Shown: one piece after another, positions 59,340-64,000 of the stretch
Numbering within the stretch: position 1 is the stretch's first letter
Layout of the letters: the number at the start of each line of letters is the position of its first letter
NCBI GenBank assembly: GCA_024679955.1
Contig: JAILCQ010000044.1
Coordinates: 1-64,000, forward strand
Direction: 5' to 3'
Source of the DNA: Bacillota bacterium
GTDB taxonomy: Bacteria; Bacillota; Dehalobacteriia; UBA4068
DNA: 64,000 nt
Notes under the pieces: generated by a model
Databases searched by the model: none
What the model was told of the DNA's origin: nothing
What the model saw: only the letters and a program-made list of their open reading frames with translations
Program-made: the position numbers and the translations under genes

Positions 59340-59368
59340 TTGACGGGAGATTTGAATTAAGGTATTAT
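59340..59368 (+). promoter_or_regulatory. Promoter of the citrate synthase-aconitase operon
   Basis: TTGACG (59340-59345), 17 bp and TATTAT (59363-59368) precede the gene at 59421. Confidence 0.7.
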
Positions 59369-59420
59369 TGTATACAAACATCCCAGTATTTAAAAAGACG
59401 ATTTGATGGAGGTAGAAACT

Positions 59421-60776
59421 ATGCTGGAGTATAGCAAAAACTATAATATATTGTTGGAATACGACTATAAATATAGTTTGCAGGATGTGCCGGAGCCCCA
59501 TTTGTATCGGGACATGTTCCCCTATGATGAAGTGCCCCGCTGCGCGTTCAACCATCGTTTGGTTCCCGCGGAAATGCCCGACAATATCTGGATCACCGAT
59601 ACCACCTTCCGGGACGGCCAACAAAGCCGCGCTCCCTATGAAGTGAAACATATCGTCGACCTGTACAAAATGTTACATAAATTGGGCGGCCCCAAAGGGG
59701 TCATCCGGCAATGCGAATTTTTCCTCTACAGCGAAAGAGATAAACAAGCCTTGCGGGAATGCCAGGATCTGGGCTATCGCTTCCCAGAGATCACCGGCTG
59801 GATCCGGGCTTCCAAAAAAGACTTTGAATTGGCCAAAAACATGGGCCTGCGGGAATGCGGCATTCTGGTCAGCTGTTCCGACTATCACATTTTCAAAAAG
59901 CTGAAAAAAAGCAGATCCCAGGCTATGGCGGATTATCTGGCGGTGATCCGCTCCGCTTTGGAAGAGGGCATCAATCCCCGCTGCCATTTTGAAGACATCA
60001 CCCGGGCGGATTTCTACGGCTTCGTGGTGCCCTTCGCCTATGAATTGAGCAAACTGATGGAAGAATACAGCATGCCCATCAAGATCCGGGCCTGCGATAC
60101 CATGGGTTACGGCGTCAGCTATCCCGGCGCTTCCATGCCCCGCAGCGTCCCCGGCATCATCTACGGCTTGCGCAATTATTGCGGTTTCGATTCCGAATTG
60201 CTGGAATGGCACGGCCATAACGATTTCTACAAAGCGGTGAACAATTCCGCCTCCGCCTGGCTGTACGGGGCTTCCGCCGTCAACTGCTCCCTGCTGGGCA
60301 TCGGCGAGCGCACCGGCAATACCCCGCTGGAAGCGATGGTCATCGAATACGCGCAGCTCCGCGGCACCATGGATGGTATGGATCCCACGGTGATCCGGGA
60401 TATCGCCGATTATTACGAAAAAGAACTGGGCTATGTGATCCCGCCCAACACCCCCTTTGTGGGCAAGAATTTCAACAATACCAAGGCGGGTATCCATGCC
60501 GACGGTATGATGAAAGACGAAGAGATCTACAACATTTTCGACACCAACAAAATCCTCAAAAGCCCGCCTACCGTTTCCGTTTCCGCCACTTCCGGCACGG
60601 CCGGTATCGCTGTGTGGCTGATGAAATATCTGGGCTTGCCGGATAAATCCATCGACAAAAACGATCCTCGGGTATTGAAGATCAAAGATTGGGTGGACGC
60701 CCAATACGCCGGCGGCCGGGTGACCAATATCAGCAAAGAAGAGCTGGCGAAAGTATACGAAAGCTTAGAAAAGTAG
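59421..60776 (+). CDS. Probable Re-citrate synthase (isopropylmalate synthase-like)
   Basis: The 451-residue HMGL-like TIM-barrel enzyme condenses acetyl-CoA with a 2-oxoacid. Catalytic motifs are DTTFRDGQQS, the HGHND metal motif and GIGERTGNTPLE. The long N-terminal block (YSKNYNILLEYDYKYSLQDV, PEPHLYRDMFPYDEVPRC) and the lack of a LeuA regulatory domain match the Re-citrate synthase clade of Clostridium kluyveri and related anaerobes rather than LeuA. Aconitase follows directly, so citrate is the likely product. The start at 59421 follows GGAGG. Homocitrate or isopropylmalate synthase remain alternatives. Confidence 0.85.
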   Translation: MLEYSKNYNILLEYDYKYSLQDVPEPHLYRDMFPYDEVPRCAFNHRLVPAEMPDNIWITDTTFRDGQQSRAPYEVKHIVDLYKMLHKLGGPKGVIRQCEFFLYSERDKQALRECQDLGYRFPEITGWIRASKKDFELAKNMGLRECGILVSCSDYHIFKKLKKSRSQAMADYLAVIRSALEEGINPRCHFEDITRADFYGFVVPFAYELSKLMEEYSMPIKIRACDTMGYGVSYPGASMPRSVPGIIYGLRNYCGFDSELLEWHGHNDFYKAVNNSASAWLYGASAVNCSLLGIGERTGNTPLEAMVIEYAQLRGTMDGMDPTVIRDIADYYEKELGYVIPPNTPFVGKNFNNTKAGIHADGMMKDEEIYNIFDTNKILKSPPTVSVSATSGTAGIAVWLMKYLGLPDKSIDKNDPRVLKIKDWVDAQYAGGRVTNISKEELAKVYESLEK

Positions 60777-60788
60777 GAGGCTACGAGG

Positions 60789-62711
60789 ATGAATTTAAGC
60801 CAAAAAATCATTTCCGCCCATTTGCTCTCCGGTGAGATGCGGCCGGGGGAGGAGATCGCCCTGCGCATAGATCAAACCCTGACCCAGGACGCCACCGGCA
60901 CCATGGCCTATCTGCAATTTGAATCCATGGGCATTCCCCAGGTAAAGACCAAACGTTCTTTGGCCTATATCGATCACAACACCCTGCAGTCCGGCTTTGA
61001 AAACGCCGACGACCATGCCTATATCCAAAGCGTGGCCAAAAAACACGGGGTATGGTTCTCCCGTCCCGGCAACGGCATTTGCCATCAGGTGCATCTGGAA
61101 CGGTTCTCCGTGCCCGGCGAGACCCTGCTGGGTTCCGACAGCCATACGCCCACCTGCGGGGCCATGGCCATGCTGGCCATCGGCGCAGGCGGGCTGGACG
61201 TGGCGGTCGCCATGGGCGGCGGCGCTTATTATCTGGCCATGCCCAAGATCTGCCGGGTGTATCTCACCGGCCAATTGCCGCCGATGGTCTCCGCCAAGGA
61301 CGTGATCCTGGAAGTCCTGCGCCGCCGCAGCGTCAAAGGGGGCGTGGGATACATTATGGAATATGCCGGCCCCGGCGTGGAAAGTCTGACCGTCCCGGAA
61401 CGGGCCACCATCACCAATATGGGCGCGGAACTGGGTGCCACCACCTCCATTTTCCCCTGCGATCAGATCAGCCGCCAATTCCTGCAGGCCCAGGGCCGGG
61501 AATCGGTGTGGCGGGAAATGAAAGCCGACGCCGACGCGGTCTATGACGAGGAAATGACCCTCAACCTGTCGGAGCTGGAGCCTTTGACCGCCCAGCCCCA
61601 TAGCCCGGACAATGTGACCACGGTGAAAAGCATCGCCGGCCTGCCGGTGGATCAGGTGGCCATCGGCAGCTGCACCAATTCTTCCTTTGCCGATATGATG
61701 AAAGTGGCGGCCATTCTGGACGGCCATACGGTGGCCGAAAACGTCAGTTTGGTGATCGCCCCCGGTTCCATGCAGGTTCTGACCATGCTGGCCGCCAACG
61801 GCGCTTTGGCTAAAATGGTGGCGGCCGGCGCCCGGATCCTGGAATGCGCCTGCGGCCCCTGCATCGGTATGGGGCAATCTCCCAAAAGCGGCGGCGTCAC
61901 CCTGCGCACCTTCAACCGCAATTTCAAAGGCCGCAGCGGCACGGCGGACGCCCAGGTCTATTTGGTAGGGCCGGAAACGGCGGCGGTATCCGCCATTGCC
62001 GGCAAGCTGACCGATCCGCGGGATTTCGCTTTGGAGCTGCCCCGTATCGTTCCCGAACAATTCCCCGTCAACGACAACATGGTAGTGGAGCCTGCCGCCC
62101 CCGGCGAAACGGTGGAAGTGGTGCGGGGCAAAAACATCAAGCCTATTCCCGCCCATCAGCCCATGCCTCAATGCCTGCAGGGAAAAATCCTCATCCATTT
62201 GGGCGACAATATCTCCACCGACCACATCATGCCCTCCAACGCCAAACTGTTGCCCTATCGCTCCAATGTGCCCTATCTGGCCGATTATTGCCTTACCCCC
62301 TGCGATCCCCAATTCCCCGCCCGCGCCAAGGAGTGGGGCGGCGGTATCGTGGTGGGCGGTGAAAACTACGGCCAGGGCTCCAGCCGGGAACATGCGGCGC
62401 TGACACCCTTGTATCTGGGGGTGAAAGCGGTGGTGGCCAAATCTTTCGCCCGTATCCATGCCGCCAACCTGATCAACAACGGCATCGTGCCGTTGACCTT
62501 TGTCAACCCGGCGGATTATGACGCCTGCGCCCTGGGCGAGGAATTGACGATCGAAAACGCGCCTCAGCAGATCCGCGACGCCGCCAAAGGCCAAACCGTA
62601 TCGGCCCATATCGGCGGCCGCCCGGTGGTATTGGCCTGCGCCGCTTCCGCCCGTCAGGCGGATATGCTGATCGCCGGCGGTTTGCTGAATTATGTGAAAC
62701 AAGGGCAGTAA
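60789..62711 (+). CDS. Aconitate hydratase
   Basis: The 640-residue [4Fe-4S] enzyme interconverts citrate and isocitrate. Cluster Cys are seen in GSCTNSSFADM (first) and ACGPCIGMGQS (second and third). The swivel domain carries NYGQGSSREHAAL, with the active-site Ser/Arg, and GDNISTDHIMPS. The length is that of the short Firmicute-type aconitases, not AcnA (about 890) or 3-isopropylmalate dehydratase subunits (LeuC about 420), so a LeuCD fusion is unlikely. It lies 12 bp after the synthase gene and upstream of a GntR regulator. Confidence 0.92.
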   Translation: MNLSQKIISAHLLSGEMRPGEEIALRIDQTLTQDATGTMAYLQFESMGIPQVKTKRSLAYIDHNTLQSGFENADDHAYIQSVAKKHGVWFSRPGNGICHQVHLERFSVPGETLLGSDSHTPTCGAMAMLAIGAGGLDVAVAMGGGAYYLAMPKICRVYLTGQLPPMVSAKDVILEVLRRRSVKGGVGYIMEYAGPGVESLTVPERATITNMGAELGATTSIFPCDQISRQFLQAQGRESVWREMKADADAVYDEEMTLNLSELEPLTAQPHSPDNVTTVKSIAGLPVDQVAIGSCTNSSFADMMKVAAILDGHTVAENVSLVIAPGSMQVLTMLAANGALAKMVAAGARILECACGPCIGMGQSPKSGGVTLRTFNRNFKGRSGTADAQVYLVGPETAAVSAIAGKLTDPRDFALELPRIVPEQFPVNDNMVVEPAAPGETVEVVRGKNIKPIPAHQPMPQCLQGKILIHLGDNISTDHIMPSNAKLLPYRSNVPYLADYCLTPCDPQFPARAKEWGGGIVVGGENYGQGSSREHAALTPLYLGVKAVVAKSFARIHAANLINNGIVPLTFVNPADYDACALGEELTIENAPQQIRDAAKGQTVSAHIGGRPVVLACAASARQADMLIAGGLLNYVKQGQ

Positions 62712-62745
62712 ACCGGCCGAATGCCTGACAAGGAGGCGCGTGACA

Positions 62746-63420
62746 ATGTGGTTAAAGGATGAAGATATGGAAGGACGATCCGGTAAAAACAATTTGCGAA
62801 ATCGCATTTTCCAACAATTGGAATCCGATATTGTCAGCGGCAAATACCCCTCCGGCTACAATCTGTCGGAAAAAACTTTGACCGAAAAATTCGGCGTCAG
62901 CCGCACGCCGCTTCGGGAAGCCTTGGCCCAGCTGGAATTGGAAGGCCTGGTGGAATTCGTGCCCCATAAAGGCGTGTTTGTGCTGGGCATCAGCCGCCAG
63001 GATATAGAGGATATCTATCTCATCAAGCTCACCATCGAAAGCCTGGCCGCCAAACTGGCCTCGGAACGGATCGAAAAAGAAGAGCTGACCGAGCTGGAAG
63101 AGACCCTGAACCTGACCGAGTTTTATATGGGCAAAGGGGATTTGGAAAAACTGGTGGAATTGGATTCCCGCTTTCACGACCTGATCTGCAAAGCGTCGAA
63201 AAACCGGCCGCTGCGGGCCATGTTGACCACCTTTCACAACTATGCCAAAATGGCCCGCTACAAATCCATCACCACGCCGGGCCGGGCCGCCAAAATGCTG
63301 TCCGAGCACCGCAATCTGCTGGAGGCCATCGCCAAAGGGGATGGAGAATTGGCTTACGCCCTGTCGGTGGAACACACCACCAATGCCAAAGGCTCCATCG
63401 TCGAGGCTTTGCAGGAATGA
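62746..63420 (+). CDS. GntR-family (FadR/FCD subfamily) regulator
   Basis: The 224-residue protein has an N-terminal winged helix (LRNRIFQQLESDIVSGKYPS, LTEKFGVSRTPLREALAQLE) and a C-terminal FCD ligand-binding helical domain with its conserved Asp/His set (LDSRFHDLI, SEHRNLLEAI, LSVEHTTNA). Such domains often bind organic acids through a metal. Its place 34 bp after aconitase suggests it senses citrate or a related acid and controls this operon. ATG 62746 is chosen because AGGAGG is 9 bases upstream; GTG 62740 is too close. Confidence 0.9.
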   Translation: MWLKDEDMEGRSGKNNLRNRIFQQLESDIVSGKYPSGYNLSEKTLTEKFGVSRTPLREALAQLELEGLVEFVPHKGVFVLGISRQDIEDIYLIKLTIESLAAKLASERIEKEELTELEETLNLTEFYMGKGDLEKLVELDSRFHDLICKASKNRPLRAMLTTFHNYAKMARYKSITTPGRAAKMLSEHRNLLEAIAKGDGELAYALSVEHTTNAKGSIVEALQE

Positions 63421-63553
63421 TCTGTCTGCCCCTGCCTTGCCGGACGGGGCAAGCGGATACAACTTTTCGCGTTTTTTCCGTCTAGGCAAGCGCCGCTTTT
63501 TGTAGTAGAATAGTAAAATATACAGGAATATCAGACAAAAGGAGCTTGTGACG

Positions 63554-64000
63554 ATGAAAAGATCTTTTTTGGCGATTTTGGTTTTATGCGCCGCCCTGTT
63601 GCTCTGCGCCTGCAACGGCGGGCAAGGGAATAAAACCGATACGGCCAGCGATTCGGATATCGACGTTCTCATTCCGGCCAGCACTTCCGACATCACCATC
63701 AACGGCGGCGAACAGCCCTGGCCCATCGACACGTTCTTTATCCATCTGCCCAATGCGGCGGAAACGGTGGATTCCGTGGCGGCCAACGAGGACAAAACCG
63801 CCTATAGCTTGATGAAAAAAGAAATGCGCTACGAAGATTTCGCCCGCTATATCGCCGCCCTGGAAGACGAAGGCTTTGTTTGCGCCAATCCCATCGGTTT
63901 GGACGGCTCGGAACCGGCGGACGGTTTCGCCGCCTGGCAAGCCAGCAAGGACGGCATCGCCATCGATACGGTGTGGACCAATGACAAATCGGCAAAACGC
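63554..64000 (+). CDS. Lipoprotein, 3' end outside the window
   Basis: The first 149 residues are visible. A lipoprotein signal (MKRSFLAILVLCAALLLCAC) has its lipid-anchored Cys at position 20. The mature part is acidic and soluble-looking (TDTASDSDIDVLIPAS, YEDFARYIAALEDEGFVCAN, GFAAWQASKDGIAIDTVWTN), suggesting small alpha/beta repeats. No family was recognised. AAGGAGC precedes the ATG. The end of the gene lies beyond 64000. Confidence 0.75.
   Translation, partial: MKRSFLAILVLCAALLLCACNGGQGNKTDTASDSDIDVLIPASTSDITINGGEQPWPIDTFFIHLPNAAETVDSVAANEDKTAYSLMKKEMRYEDFARYIAALEDEGFVCANPIGLDGSEPADGFAAWQASKDGIAIDTVWTNDKSAKR

Noticed and set aside
1..64000. CRISPR arrays, tRNA/rRNA genes, insertion sequences, prophage or attachment sites
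   Set aside because: No regularly spaced repeats, no tRNA-type TTCGAATC loops with acceptor stems, and no transposase, integrase or phage structural genes were seen.

Overview
The window is a 64 kb, moderately GC-rich chromosomal stretch of an anaerobic Firmicute (Bacillota), most likely a Clostridia-type bacterium. It carries the spore-germination operon spoVAC-spoVAD-spoVAE behind a sigma-G-like promoter, two S-layer-homology proteins, a class III (oxygen-sensitive) ribonucleotide reductase, a selenium-type molybdenum hydroxylase, a probable Re-citrate synthase, LemA, YqzL-like, RadA, MutS2 and long-form HPF proteins, and Gram-positive-style ribosome binding sites. I cannot name the genus. 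I found no tRNA, rRNA, CRISPR array, prophage or insertion sequence.

Layout. 1-6683 (minus strand): a long operon running thpR, a PurO-type IMP cyclohydrolase, a stand-alone AICAR formyltransferase, purD, a zinc-ribbon protein, xpt, a LemA-like protein and a TPM-domain protein cut by the left edge. 6726-9495: a two-gene unit of a CAT/E2-like acyltransferase fold protein and an acyl-CoA ligase. 9892-13026: a ModE-like regulator, an ECF sigma factor with its anti-sigma factor, and an unknown protein. 13077-19258: a YgeY-like M20 hydrolase, a DegV protein, a TetR regulator overlapping a selenium-type xanthine dehydrogenase, and a YfcE-like phosphodiesterase. 19303-19594: a compact type I toxin-antitoxin candidate. 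19716-22317: argS and an RluA-type pseudouridine synthase. 22690-28100: a cobalamin riboswitch with its own terminator, then a five-gene Dpp/Nik-type ABC transporter. 28174-32839: a small SLH protein, an aminotransferase, DUF378, a phosphoesterase and hpf. 32980-37573: htpG, a LysM/M23 peptidase, a repeat-bearing lipoprotein and a GNAT enzyme. 38173-41487: a large, probably abundant S-layer protein with a long 5' leader. 41743-54565: nrdD, engB, a YqzL-like mini-gene inside an attenuator-like leader, pheS-pheT, a NIF3-like protein, a U32 peptidase and mutS2. 54720-59249: radA, the spoVA operon, and DUF421 and DUF4363 genes. 59340-64000: Re-citrate synthase, aconitase, a GntR regulator and a truncated lipoprotein.

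How it fits together. The purine genes supply the last steps to IMP with a split PurH, and xpt salvages xanthine. The molybdenum hydroxylase and the YgeY-like hydrolase fit purine or N-heterocycle catabolism. Re-citrate synthase and aconitase give an anaerobic route from oxaloacetate and acetyl-CoA towards isocitrate, for glutamate synthesis.

The observations most worth following are the type I toxin-antitoxin candidate upstream of argS (19303-19594), the leader-peptide attenuator candidate in front of pheST (44874-45217), the B12-riboswitch-controlled Dpp/Nik-type transporter, the acyltransferase-fold protein lacking its catalytic His, and a regulator with a probable leaderless mRNA. All calls come from reading the sequence; no database search was run.
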